NCBI GenBank assembly: GCA_036320915.1
Contig: JAXBDG010000011.1
Coordinates: forward strand, 1,944,501 to 2,008,500
Length of the DNA: 64,000 nucleotides
Origin: Linnemannia elongata
Taxonomy: Eukaryota > Mortierellomycota > Mortierellomycetes > Mortierellales > Mortierellaceae
Direction: 5' to 3'
Of this stretch, positions 46,699 through 56,723 are shown piece by piece. The notes under the pieces were generated by a model, which did not search any database, was not told the origin of the DNA, and saw only the letters and a list, made by a program, of their open reading frames with translations. Within the stretch, counting starts at the first letter, position 1. Every line of letters starts with the position of its first letter. The translations under genes and the position numbers were made by a program.

Positions 46699-47463
46699 AG
46701 TCGACGACCACACACAAAAAGGCGACGAACGATTAGCATTGGACTATTGTGGTATGGGCATCAATCGAAATCTGCGGACCCGCCATCCACCACCGTACTA
46801 ACATTGCAGGCATGTGACAACAAGATTGGTTCAGGATCACATCATTACTACTATATCATGAGCTCCTATTCACATTTTTAAAGGGGTTACTAGTCGGACG
46901 ACAAGGGGAGCAATTGGTATTCGGATTTCCAGCTCGTGTCAAGTCAGGATCTTGGTCGATTCTCGGACCAGTTGATACCGCGATGGGCTATTTGATGGGT
47001 CTAGTATGTGCATGGAACATGACAGGGACGACGCGGACGAGGATGATGGTAAGGTCGTCTCTCTCGGTTGCAGTATCGCGTTACAAGAAGGGCAGCGGTC
47101 TCCAGTCTTGGGTTTTGGTCGTGCTCTCTTTCGGTATTCCTTTCGGCAAGAGCCCCTGTGTGTCCTGTCTTGTTGTTTCTTGCTTCCTTCTGCATTTGTT
47201 TTTTTTTTCCCTTTCTTTTTTCTTTTCGTTTCTTTTCTGATGGCTTTTTCCATGTGTATATTACTCTTCGCCTTTTTTTTTTTCTATCAGCTTAATAAAC
47301 GCGGTTGTAGCGAACAAACAAACTCAGTAGCATTGGGGTTGATGTGAGATATGGCGTCCTTTTACAGCGATTTTAACGTGAAGCTATGTTCGCATTTATT
47401 TCTGACATCGCTTGTATCTTCCCACACCCTATCCCTAACTAACGCTCTCAGCAATCAAACAAC
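46699..47463. other. Intergenic, no gene recognised
   Basis: Includes T-rich tracts near 47198-47230 and 47268-47285. Translations of short frames show no motif. Confidence 0.4.
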
Positions 47464-48188
47464 CATGGACAGCCAGGCCGCGAAGAGACATCGATGGGGT
47501 CAGCCCACTGTCCCCCCTCCCTCGTCGCCCTCGCTGCGATCCTCTTCTTCCTCTTTGTGGTCACGGCCTGAATCACCTTTTACCTCGCCTGTACCCACGA
47601 CTGCAACTATGCACACACGACCAGGCTTAGAAAAGACTCCGTTCTTCAAAAAGGAAGGGCCGTGGCCCACAGTGCAAGGTCCATAGCAACAACGACGACG
47701 AAGAGGAGGAAGGATACTCGTCTGATGGCACCGCGAGCCTTGCAGCAACCCAAAAGGATGTATGGTCCGCTTACAGCAACGATGGCGAAGACAAGGATGA
47801 TCGTGCAGCCTCGACCATGACTCTTGCGGATTTACGGCGCCGGGGATGTGAAATCGCCTACTTGCTCGACCGCGCGCACGCCTCAAACAGCAATACGGAT
47901 GTTGAAACGGGATTGGATTGGAAGGCGGTAACTCAATTACCTCGCCCACTTCGCCTGTAAAATCTATTGACCAGACCATGCCTCAGAAACTCACGGATTA
48001 GCACTTGGATCGAGACAAGACTCCCACGGACGGCACGAATGGCAATTATACCCTCAGTACTCGAGGCAGCAACAGCAGCGGCAACAACAGCAAAAAGAGT
48101 ATTGGAGGCTCTCAGCTCATTGATATGGGCACATATGAGGACTACCCCCCCCCCTGAAGATGACTACAGCGAGTTTGGAAGGCCATGA
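47464..48188 (+). pseudogene. Decayed gene related in style to the upstream acidic protein
   Basis: Begins as MDSQAAKRHRWGQPT and includes KTPFFKKEGPWP, reminiscent of the KTKFFKWSRP motif of the gene before it. Coding then continues in another frame (SNNDDEEEEGYSSDGTASL, then RRRGCEIAYLLDRAHAS) to a stop near 47959. Further coding-like sequence follows in the next frames (DKTPTDGTNGNYTLSTRG, GGSQLIDMGTYEDYPPP), with an in-frame TAG near 47999 and a C9 homopolymer at about 48147 causing a shift before EDDYSEFGRP. Several breaks mark it as a pseudogene; what it encoded is unknown. Confidence 0.55.
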
Positions 48189-48829
48189 AGAATGCCAGCA
48201 AGGCAAGGAAGGAGATTGACAACAGGGCGAAAAATATATGTAATTTCCAAGTGATATATAACTCTTTTCTTCCCGTTACAATTCTACATCACACCTTCTT
48301 CCCTCCCTCACTCCAAGAGCTCGACTCCAACTTCATGGGAACCATCATTTTAGCAGGAGAAATGGTCAAGGGCGTCTAAGATAGATGTTGGTGAAAGAAG
48401 GGTGAAAAAAGTGTTCGCCTTTGTATTGCTATGGTTTTTATTTGATTCGCATTCTTTGGAAAAATAAATAAAAGAGTGTCGTCGAATTATTGTCGAATGA
48501 CTGTGGGGTGCATTAATTGTTGAAGTACAACCTTTTTATTTTTTTAGGGACAGAATTTTTAGGGACAGAATCATAGTAGTTTTGTCCCTAAACGCTTTTT
48601 GAATAAATGAATGGAAATGTTATTCAGTCACAAAAATTATTCATTTGCATGATTCCTCTGGGACAAAAGTTTGAAGGTGGGGACAAAACATAACAGGCGC
48701 ATGGTGCACGTCCATCATCGCGTATGGTGCAGCCCCATCATACTTACATTGGATATAGCATCCCCCGATCGACACTATTTAACTTCATCATAAAGGAAGG
48801 CACTCTTCTATAGGTTGCTGAACTGCTGC

Positions 48830-49979
48830 CCGTTGGCTCCAAATACATTGTCAACCCCAAGAATAGGATGGTGGAGGAGGTCTTATTTCTATGGCTAGAG
48901 GATCAATGGTTGAGACATGTTCCTGTCGAGGGCAAGCTGATTAAGGAGGCCGCCCAGGTGACATATTACCATTCTTGCTGACCGTTTCGATCCCGACGAC
49001 CTGAGAGGTTGTGTTATCCCCTCTTTTTCGGCATCCTGGTTTGATGTTTTCAAGAAACGCTATCGAACTTCGTACCATCAGCTTTACGGGGAAGCAGGAG
49101 TCGACTTGAAAGCATTGAGCCTCGACTGCGCGAAATTCGTGCTGTATGTGCCACCTACCCAGCCGATGACATTTTCAATTGCGACGAGACTGGGGTCTAC
49201 CTCAAGGAGTTGGTCACAAGGTCGTATACTGTTCCCAAGGAGAAAAGTGTGAAGGCCAACAGAAGCTGTCGCATGTCCATCCTTCTCTGTGTCATTGCCT
49301 CTGAATCCTCCAGCGACTACGACTGCGATCGACTGCGCCTCAGGAGCAGCGGGTAAAACATCCTATTTGCACGGCGCAACAATTATGAAAAGGAAGCATG
49401 GTCGTTTTGAGCATCTTATTGTCGAAACATCAGAGACCAACGACCGGAACTGGATAGTTAATGTTACAGGAGCAAAGAATGCAGAAGATTTAGCCGAGGA
49501 GTCATTGCCAACCGAGGAGGTGATTAACGAACTGTTCCTGTCACCAATCTCGGACGTAGCTCGCACACCGCCATACGAGACCGAGCGTGCAAGCTCTCCT
49601 CTAGCTGAAGACGTTTATACGAGAGGAATACAGGTTATGGAGCACAAGGCGCCGGTACTTGGTCTGATGGACACTGAAGGACTAAAGGCGACCAGAAAAA
49701 TGCTGAGCGCCGGATCGGTGACGGAGATCGGGGTAAGCAAGGCGCTGAAGGATCTTTCGCAGTTTTTGTGGCGAGCAGGAGGTTCAGCGAGTCACTCAGT
49801 CATTGGCTTTGGCAGCAAGTAATGACAACCATAATCTCAGCAACACCGACAATGGCACCAGCGAAGAGAATACAGTAGATGAGAACCGCCAGGGAGAGGG
49901 GGAGGGCATCGAGGGAGATGATGAGGAGCAGCTGTGGGTGGAGAAATATCTGGTTGAGAACCAGTCTCGAGAAGTTGAG

Positions 49980-50010
<31 letters not shown>

Positions 50011-50047
50011 CTGAATTGTTTGAGCGTCGTATTGGAGGAGTGACTGT
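48830..50047 (+). pseudogene. Broken transposase of element A
   Basis: Fragments in shifting plus frames match a Tigger transposase: CENP-B-type helix-turn-helix around WLEDQWLRHVPVEGKLIKEA (about 48890-48950), WFDVFKKRYRTSYHQLYGE (about 49040-49090), then the first catalytic Asp block DDIFNCDETGVYLKEL (about 49165-49212). The remaining DDE-domain blocks (second and third Asp) are absent: after about 49320 the sequence jumps to a 177-codon frame (49289-49822) and an overlapping acidic tail (to about 50047) that look like the C-terminal region. The catalytic middle has therefore been deleted. Confidence 0.75.
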
Positions 50048-50057
50048 TGAAACCCTA

Positions 50058-50144
50058 CACTCCTTTTCGGTGAAAAATCCACTTTTCATAGTAAATGTGG
50101 ATCTTTTCCACTGAATTGAAAATATAAGGGATGTTATTCAGTTT
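50058..50144 (+). repeat. Left terminal inverted repeat of element B
   Basis: 87 bp, identical to the reverse complement of 52289-52375. It contains its own internal inverted pair (AAAATCCAC ... GTGGATCTTTT). Confidence 0.95.
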
Positions 50145-52008
50145 ATTTCTGCTTGGATATACGGATCATCTGACGCGCTGTTTTTCGATTCCTCACATCT
50201 ATCATCCCCAAGCAACTCAACCACCATAGTCGCCAAACTATTTCCTTCGTACTTGGACTTGAACAACTCGATAGCATCGCGCTCGATGGAAGAACTGCGG
50301 TCTCGTTGGCCGTACCTCTTGGCGATATTGTGGTGCATCGTCTGCTTGATCTCCTCTGCTATATCTTGTGCGTCCTTTTGGTTCTTGTCGAGGGAAAACT
50401 GGATCCTGTCTCCATCCATGATCGAAGCAATCAAGCGCACATAACGCCCCTTGACTCGACTTGCGTCTCTGTCTGCCACAGGTGGATACAGTGGTGTATG
50501 CTCCTCCACGTTTACCGAATCCCGCTGCAACTTGTCAACTTGCTCCTTCGAGAGTACCTCCGCTTTGCAGAAACAATGCCTCACTGTCGAAGCCTTGACA
50601 TGCGACCATGCGTATGGAATAAGCGACCATGCATCGCCATTGGTAATTTTCCTTGCGGTTGCGTACCGTTTTGTAACTGCTTTGTTGCTAAGCATCTCAA
50701 GATATTGTTGTTTGAATACGCTGATTATGCCTTGGTCCAAAGGTTGGGTGACGGATGTCGCATGGGGTGGCAGACGCTCGATTTGAAGATGTTTCCATTC
50801 CTCTGATACAAGTTGATCGATGCCGCGTCCAGAGTTGCCATGTGCTCCACATGAGTCTATAAGTAGAAGACTCCTGTTGGAAAGACTGTCATCCAGAGAG
50901 TGAAGCCACTCTTTAAATAAATCCAGGGTCATATATCCTTTTTTATGTCGTTTCGAGGTAATGGGGACCTCAGAACATGGTTGGATATGTCGAGCAAGAT
51001 GACGACCTATAGCGTTAAGCAATGAAACGAGATGATTAATCTCCACTTAGCAAGTCCTACTCTTTTCATACTATAACATGGTTTATTTGTGTACTTACCA
51101 ATGACAACCGGTCTCAAAGCCTCCACCGTTCCTGCTCGGGCAAGCGAAGATCCAGAGGCATTGACACAGAAGAGAATCGACACTCGACTCCCGGTTCCCC
51201 GCTCAGGTTTTGCACCGCTTGCAAGTTCCTCCATGGTGTAAGAGTGAGTAGAGAGCTCCTTGAGGTACATGCCAGTCTCGTCACAGTTATAGATGTCGTC
51301 GAGTTCAAAGCTAGAGCATATCTCGCGGATTTCGTCCATCCTTTCCGCAATGGCAAGCGTGTCGACAGAAGCTGCTTCTCCTCTGAGACGGCAGTAGGCG
51401 ATACCACACTCTTGCGTCATCCTCGAACGCCATGATGCCGTAAAAGAGATTGGGCGGCAAGGAGGGATATCATTGAGATCGCAAATGTCGTCCATAAGAA
51501 TGTGGAGAACGGAATCGGCTGCAGCCTGGAGCTGAATACCACTGACAACGCTGTTGCTCTTCCGAACCTCTATTAGCCACTCTTGGACGGTCTTGTCCAG
51601 TATGTATCGTATCAGGTCGACTGGATTGCTGGAGAGCGTGCATTTGTCGCCTCGACCATGCGCCACATCGAACTGGATTTTGTCGAATTCCTTGTCTCAT
51701 TGTTTGATCGACTTTCTCGGGACAGGGCAGTGTACGAACTGGTGAAAATTGGTTGCTGTGACCTTCTTGTTGGTGTCCTTCCTGAGATCGCGAAAGATCT
51801 CGACCAGCTCCATCCGATGCCTTAGAGTAAATCCTCCACCCCTCTCGCCTCTATGGCGTTTCGGTCCGGCATGTTTTTGAGATTGTTTTTTGACGGTGTT
51901 GTCAGCGCCAGTCCGAGCTTTAGCCAACAGCGAGTAGTAATCCAGCGCCTGCGCTTCCTGTGTTGAAGTCTCGTTCAGAAGCTGGTTGAGGGTAGACGTG
52001 ATGTCCAA
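50138..52008 (-). pseudogene. Tigger/pogo-type DDE transposase of element B (one in-frame stop)
   Basis: Cut-and-paste transposase. Exon 1 runs 52008-51099, exon 2 51006-50138, with intron 51098-51007 (GTAAGT...CTATAG) in phase. N-terminal part: coiled, basic, with a helix-turn-helix-like region (TLRHRMELVEIFRDL) followed by a CENP-B-like domain. Catalytic blocks are complete: DDIYNCDETGMYLKEL, SLLLIDSCGAHG, and SVTQPLDQGIISVFK, giving the Asp triad. The C-terminal tail is basic and acidic mixed. One TGA interrupts the frame at about 51695 (KSIKQ-stop-DKEF), where related proteins could have Trp. So it is either a recently killed copy or one needing read-through. The frame is otherwise intact over about 590 codons. 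Confidence 0.88.
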
Positions 52009-52125
52009 GAGGGGGAGCCTTGTAGATGAGTGTTAGTACTGATATGGGCGCCTGTTTTTTTTGGCATATGGGAAAGTGAGTGAGTGAGAAAAAGTGAGCG
52101 AGAATGACATGATGTCGATGAAAAG

Positions 52126-52246
52126 CAGGGCTCTGACCGCCTTTATATATATGGTTAGACCTTGTCAATTATGAGAATTTTGTTATACAATCCACATGTA
52201 ATTGACAAGGTCTAGCCATAAAACATAGAAGGCGGTCAGAGCCCTG
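52126..52246. mobile_element. 121-bp hAT-type MITE
   Basis: Starts CAGGGCTCTGACCGCCTT and ends with the inverse; imperfect inverted repeats extend about 45 bp per side (both arms contain GACCTTGTCAATTA), so the element is almost one hairpin. It is flanked by a perfect 8-bp direct repeat ATGAAAAG (52118-52125 and 52247-52254). The 8-bp duplication and CAGGG terminus are hallmarks of the hAT superfamily. Its insertion in the leader side of the element B transposase post-dates element B. Confidence 0.93.
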
Positions 52247-52288
52247 ATGAAAAGTCTGCGAGGATATAACGTCAGATAAGCTGTCACA

Positions 52289-52375
52289 AAACTGAATAAC
52301 ATCCCTTATATTTTCAATTCAGTGGAAAAGATCCACATTTACTATGAAAAGTGGATTTTTCACCGAAAAGGAGTG
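52289..52375 (-). repeat. Right terminal inverted repeat of element B
   Basis: 87 bp, perfect inverse of the left repeat; divergence begins immediately inside (CAGTTTTG versus CAGTTTAT), which defines the repeat length. Confidence 0.95.
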
Positions 52376-52469
52376 TAGGGACAAAACTACTATGATTTTG
52401 TCCCTAAAAAAAAATGTTGAAGTTATTTGGAGGAAGGGAGGAGGAGATGCTGGCGTGGGGACTGGCACC

Positions 52470-53531
52470 TTATTCGTCACCAGAGTTGTCGTCGTCACCG
52501 CCACGATCGTTCTTATCATCCTTATCGTCGTTCTCATTCGAACCGCCATCCTGGTCGCCAGAGTCTTTGTCGTCCGCGCTGTCATCATCGCCACCTTCAC
52601 CGTTGCCACCGTTCTGGTTCGAGCCACCATCATCACCGCCCTCGTCGTTACCGCCCTGTTCTTCAGGAGTACCGGGACTTGTATCAGATCCGCCATCTTG
52701 GTTACTGTCATCGCCAGACCCACTCTCGCCAGGATTACCGATTTCTGTATCGTCTGTGCCATCGTCGTCGCGAGAGCCATCGTCGTCGCGAGAGCCATCG
52801 TCGTCGCGAGAGCCATCGTCGTCGCGAGAGCCATCGTCGTCGCGAGAGCCATCGTCATTCCCACCGGCAATACCGCCGCCAATGCCACCACCACCAATAA
52901 CGCTACCACCATCACTACCACCATTGCCAGTTCCATCGTCGTTGCCAGATCCATCGCCATTGCCAGGCTCATCGCCATTGCCAGGCTCATCGCCATTGTC
53001 AGAACCCTCGCCGTTGTCAGATCCACTGTTATAGTCACCATTGGTAACGGTGGGGCCGGCGGGATTGGTGACGGTGGGGCCATTGTCAGATCCTTCACCA
53101 TTGTCGGATCCATCGTTATAGTCACCATAGGTAGCGGTGGGGTTGGCGGGATTGGTAGCGGTGGGACCGTTGTCGGATCCATCGTTAGAGTCACCATTGG
53201 TAGCGGTGGGGTTGGCGGCCCATGAGGTGGCTTGTGCGGTGTCGGTAGGACGGATGTCGGCGGCATTAGAGGGGGCTTGGGTATCAGAGGCAACAATGGT
53301 GGCGCCATTGGTACGGCCCGCGTTACCACCACCGCCAGAGCCACCGTTACCAATGCCGCCACCATTGCTTCCACCGCTGCCCATACCACCGGCAGGGGTA
53401 GAGAGGTTGGTAATTAGACGCTTGATAATAGTAAAAACAGCGAGTTTGTTGGGATCGCCGGCTAGATGACCACAAAACTCAATCGGGTTGTCAGATGGGA
53501 CGGGGACGGAGTGTGTCGACGACTGGAGCAT
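52470..53531 (-). CDS. Gly/Asp/Asn-rich repetitive protein, possibly secreted
   Basis: Frame of 353 aa from the ATG at 53531 (MLQSSTHSVPVPSDNPIEFC). A short conserved-looking start (IEFCGHLAGDPNKLAVFTII) leads into long Gly/Ser/Asn/Asp repeats: TATNGDSNDGSDNGP-like units, then six copies of DDGSRD encoded by an 18-bp tandem repeat at about 52764-52860, and an acidic end (DDDNSGDE). The frame is open upstream through LPPSSLILSLVVSVAML, which resembles a signal peptide, but no suitable ATG precedes it without an intron, so the true start is uncertain. It ends 66 bp from element A. Function unknown; wall or matrix protein is possible. Confidence 0.6.
   Translation of the reverse strand: MLQSSTHSVPVPSDNPIEFCGHLAGDPNKLAVFTIIKRLITNLSTPAGGMGSGGSNGGGIGNGGSGGGGNAGRTNGATIVASDTQAPSNAADIRPTDTAQATSWAANPTATNGDSNDGSDNGPTATNPANPTATYGDYNDGSDNGEGSDNGPTVTNPAGPTVTNGDYNSGSDNGEGSDNGDEPGNGDEPGNGDGSGNDDGTGNGGSDGGSVIGGGGIGGGIAGGNDDGSRDDDGSRDDDGSRDDDGSRDDDGSRDDDGTDDTEIGNPGESGSGDDSNQDGGSDTSPGTPEEQGGNDEGGDDGGSNQNGGNGEGGDDDSADDKDSGDQDGGSNENDDKDDKNDRGGDDDNSGDE
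52764..52860. repeat. 18-bp coding tandem repeat
   Basis: Units of gtcgtcgcgagagccatc repeat about five and a half times with near identity, encoding DDGSRD on the minus strand. Units keep the reading frame. Confidence 0.9.
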
Positions 53532-54950
53532 GGCCACACTGACCACCAACGAGAGGATCAGTGAAGAAGGAGGAAGTGTATTTGTTTCAGTGAATGAGTG
53601 CGAGCAGCGTTGAAAAAGAGAGAGAACGTGCGTGAATGTTGGAATGTGTGGAGAAAAGGTAGGTGGAGGATAGAGAAACGGCTGGGTAAGTTTTGAGGGG
53701 AGACTAGAGGGAAGGGAGAGATTCGAGTAAGGAATAAGGAATGGGTGAGGAGATAACAAAGGGTTGCTTTTATATTCGTGAAGTTTAATCCTTAAACCCC
53801 TTACCCTGGGTTCAGGTGGGCTGCCTTGTCCACGTACGGTACCCACTACAACCGATGGAGAGATTGTGCTTCTTTTGAGATGTTTGCGCGACGGACATTC
53901 TACCCGAAAAATGAAGGTTTGGCTCTTGCGAGTCCGACAGGGAGAACGGCAAAGAGAGAAGAGCGAACGAAGCGAAAAGGATACATGCACTTGCATTTTT
54001 GGTGCGCGTTTTGTCTTTTATTAAAGAGCTGGTTGGATTGATTGGTTGATTATGCATGTCGATGCTTGCACCCAATGTCCTCCCCTTCCTTTGTTCCTGA
54101 GTTACCTGCGCGTGCGGCCTATATGTGTTTCCTAATTCGCGCTCTGTTTCACTCTTTCTGTCAAATAAAGAGCCTAAAAACAGACCTGTGCTCACATGCA
54201 GCAGGGTTAAACCCAGGTTGTTGGTTTTCTAACCCGCCCCTGCGTCTTTGCCCATTTTTTGATTGCAGACATCTCACTGTCACAGTGTAACGTTGCCGTT
54301 TGTTTCTATCCCTGACTGACATACACTCTTTTATTTCCTTTCGTTGATTTGTTCTCTTACAAGGCAACGATTGCAACGGACAACCACACCAAAACAACGG
54401 AGAGAATCTGTCCCTCACCAATCCATCATTCCACGTGCACTTTACTGCCTCATAGAGTCTAATGGGAAGAATATCTCCTGCCAACAAAAATGATGAAAAA
54501 GGATCAGGAGCCCCGAAGTTACAATGAAGGAGACGGAAGACACGCCAAGAGTGAAAGAAATCGGTAGGTCAGGGAGGATATGGTGTAGATTAGACGCGAT
54601 CGATGATCCTCTCTGCTTTTGTCCCAGTCACCGGGATAAGTTAGCCCTGTGCTTTTGCTTGTCGTTGTCGTTGAGTGGAATGTATCTTGCCTCAGAAAAG
54701 GGCAGGGGGATTAACAAGTGGGTCAAATGATAACAGACAAGAAAGGAGGAAGAAGGCAGCAAAATGATTAATGCAGAACCTTCCTTGATGTCATCATAAG
54801 TTATTTGCCAGAGGAGCGAGGGAGTAGCAGAAGCTGAGAAATTAGGCATGTCATGAAAAAGGTGCACTTTCGAACAATGTATTATACACGCATAGAGGCC
54901 CAGCCCGCTGAAAGTCAGCCCGGCCATCCTAAACTTGGCGATCCAGTGTA
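53532..54950. other. Intergenic, no gene recognised
   Basis: The first 250 bp hold the G/A-rich leader of the repetitive-protein gene. Open frames beyond it are short and motif-free. Confidence 0.45.
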
Positions 54951-55021
54951 TATATTGAACGACCTTTAACTGAAGCGCCTGAAAGAAAAAAAAGAAAAAA
55001 AGAAGAGAGAGATGTTCTTTC

Positions 55022-55596
55022 GAACAAATCTATAGGACAATAGTCTTAATCTCAACAGATCGTAGCAACAAGGCTACTCTACTGCTTATAATACCCCGTT
55101 CAATTAAAGTCGTCTGCATTGGATTTATCCTAGACAATATTTGAAATTAACATTAGTGGGAATGTCACAAACCTTTCCGCTTTCCAACATAATCCCACGT
55201 TCGTGTGATTCTGGGCCGTAGGTCTATTCGTATTCAACTAAAAATGGCCAAGGCGGTAATCGTCGCGTTCTAGCACGGGTTTTGACTTAGAGGCGTTCAG
55301 CCATAACCCAACGGATGATAGCTTCGGGCCATTGCCTGCTCAGGCAGGCCCAAATACCAATTATCTGAATGAACGGTTCCTCTCGCTCTAAGTTCAATTA
55401 CTATTGCAACAACATTTCTTCAGTAGGGTAAAACTAACCTGTCTCATGACGGTCTAAACCCAGCTCACGTTTCCTATTAGCGGGTGAACAATCCAACGCT
55501 TACTGAATTCTGCTTCAGTATGATAGGAAAAGCCGACATCGAAGGATCAAAAAGCAACGTCGCTATGAACGCTTGGCTGCCACAAGCCAGTTATCC
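55022..55596 (-). rRNA. Truncated, mutated 3' part of 25S rRNA (pseudogene fragment)
   Basis: On the minus strand the sequence follows the last domains of eukaryotic large-subunit rRNA: AACTGGCTTGTGGCAGCC, CGTTCATAGCGACGTTGC, GCTGGGTTTAGACCGTC, AGACAGGTTAGTTTTACCC, AATTGAACTTAGAGCG, ATTATGGCTGAACGCC and, near the 3' end, AAGCAGTAGAGTAGCC. It begins abruptly at GGATAACTGG (55596), inside the gene, and reaches the mature 3' end near 55025. Universally conserved positions differ: the sarcin-ricin loop reads TTAGAGCGAGAGGAACC rather than TTAGTACGAGAGGAACC, AATAGGGAACG is AATAGGAAACG, and CCGTCGTGAG is CCGTCATGAG. It is a dispersed relic, not a working rRNA gene. Confidence 0.92.
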
Positions 55597-55739
55597 GGTG
55601 GGCGAGATGCGGAAAGCTTTGCCAGAGTGAGTCGAACGTAGATACTTCGGGTTAGCGATCGGAGAAAATTTATCGCGCAGTTCGTTCCTTGTGCACGCAG
55701 ACTATGGAAAATAAGCAGGTTAAACATGCGCGCACTTCG

Positions 55740-55845
55740 TGCAAAAATGAGCTGATGGACATGCATTTCATGCAAAAAAGGGAGAAGATGGATGTGCATT
55801 TCATGCAAAAAAGAGATGATGGACATGCATTTCTTGCAAAAAAAA

Positions 55846-55897
<52 letters not shown>

Positions 55898-56050
55898 GAT
55901 GGACATACATTTCAGGCAAAAACAGAGCTAATGGATATGCCTTTCATGCAAAAAAAGAGCTGATGGACATGCATTCCTTGCAAAGAAAGAACTGATGGAT
56001 ACACATGCATTTCACGCAAAAAAAGAGCTCATGGATACACATGTCATCTT
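55740..56050. repeat. Minisatellite with about 32-bp units, ATGCATTTCATGCAAAA core
   Basis: Eight or so degenerate units such as gatggacatgcatttcatgc followed by an A-run and GAGCT. One unit has an expanded A-tract (about 55840-55885). The core contains a small palindrome GCATTTCATGC. Confidence 0.85.
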
Positions 56051-56723
56051 TTAGCATCTCTTTATACCTCCAACCCACCACTCAGTGTTTACTTTTTACC
56101 ACCCCTTGATTTTTATGCACTCATTTCTTCATTCCCTATGGCGGATACTTAGATGATGTACTTGAGAGCAACGTGATCTAGGAGGGCCTGTAGCTTGGAC
56201 GGAAATGTACTGACGCGAGGTATCGCGTTCTGGGCCATACGACGCGTCGAACTGGATGTTTGTCTCCTTTGCTCTTTCTCCTCACTTTCTACACCTACCT
56301 TGCTAAACAACTGGACCTGGCGAGAGTAGGGTCTCCACAAATGTTGTCTACACTTAGACGTGAATGGAGAGGAATGGACTGATGATTCGAGAATGGTGCG
56401 CGCCTGGGGTGTTCCATCCGCATGGCAGTTGACTTGAGAGCTTTCCTTTGAACACCTCCATCGTCAGGTAAAAATAAAAATAAATCAAAACAATGTTGCT
56501 TGTCCTCATTGTTCACCAAATGAGAGCACATGTTTTTTTTTGTTGTTGCATCGCAGGCGAAAGCCGTGATGGTGAGCGAACCTCCATCTGAGATAAAAGA
56601 CGAAACGGAGTGAGCACTCTCTCACTTTCTTCTACTTTCTTTATCCTGTCGGCCCCGCTTCCTTTCCTGCCGTTCCAAATCACGACCATCCTCACTCCTG
56701 CCTCATTGTCTTTCCGTTCCAAC

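Larger units (their letters stand above)
50058..52375. mobile_element. Tigger/pogo element B with 87-bp inverted repeats and TA duplication
   Basis: 2318 bp, starting CACTCCTTTTCGGTGAAA and ending with its inverse, flanked on both sides by TA (50056-50057 and 52376-52377), the Tc1/mariner target-site signature. It contains one transposase gene on the minus strand and a nested hAT MITE. The perfect identity of its long inverted repeats shows it is young compared with element A, which it interrupts. Confidence 0.92.
48562..52404. mobile_element. Outer Tigger/pogo-like element A (old, internally deleted)
   Basis: Left end GGGACAGAATCATAGTAG begins at 48562 after a TA; right end CTACTATGATTTTGTCCC stops at 52404 before a TA. 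The ends are inverted repeats of about 30 bp, and each end is itself nearly palindromic (GGGACAAAA...TTTTGTCCC). The left terminus is preceded by a perfect 15-bp duplication (tttttagggacagaa at 48541 and 48556). TA duplication plus the Tigger-type protein remnant places it in the Tc1/mariner-pogo superfamily. Element B is inserted at a TA only about 30 bp from its right end. Confidence 0.8.

Noticed and set aside
53532..53996. N-terminal extension of the repetitive protein to 53996
   Set aside because: The added residues look like translated leader DNA; only the short hydrophobic part just before 53531 might be real and would need an unseen start exon.
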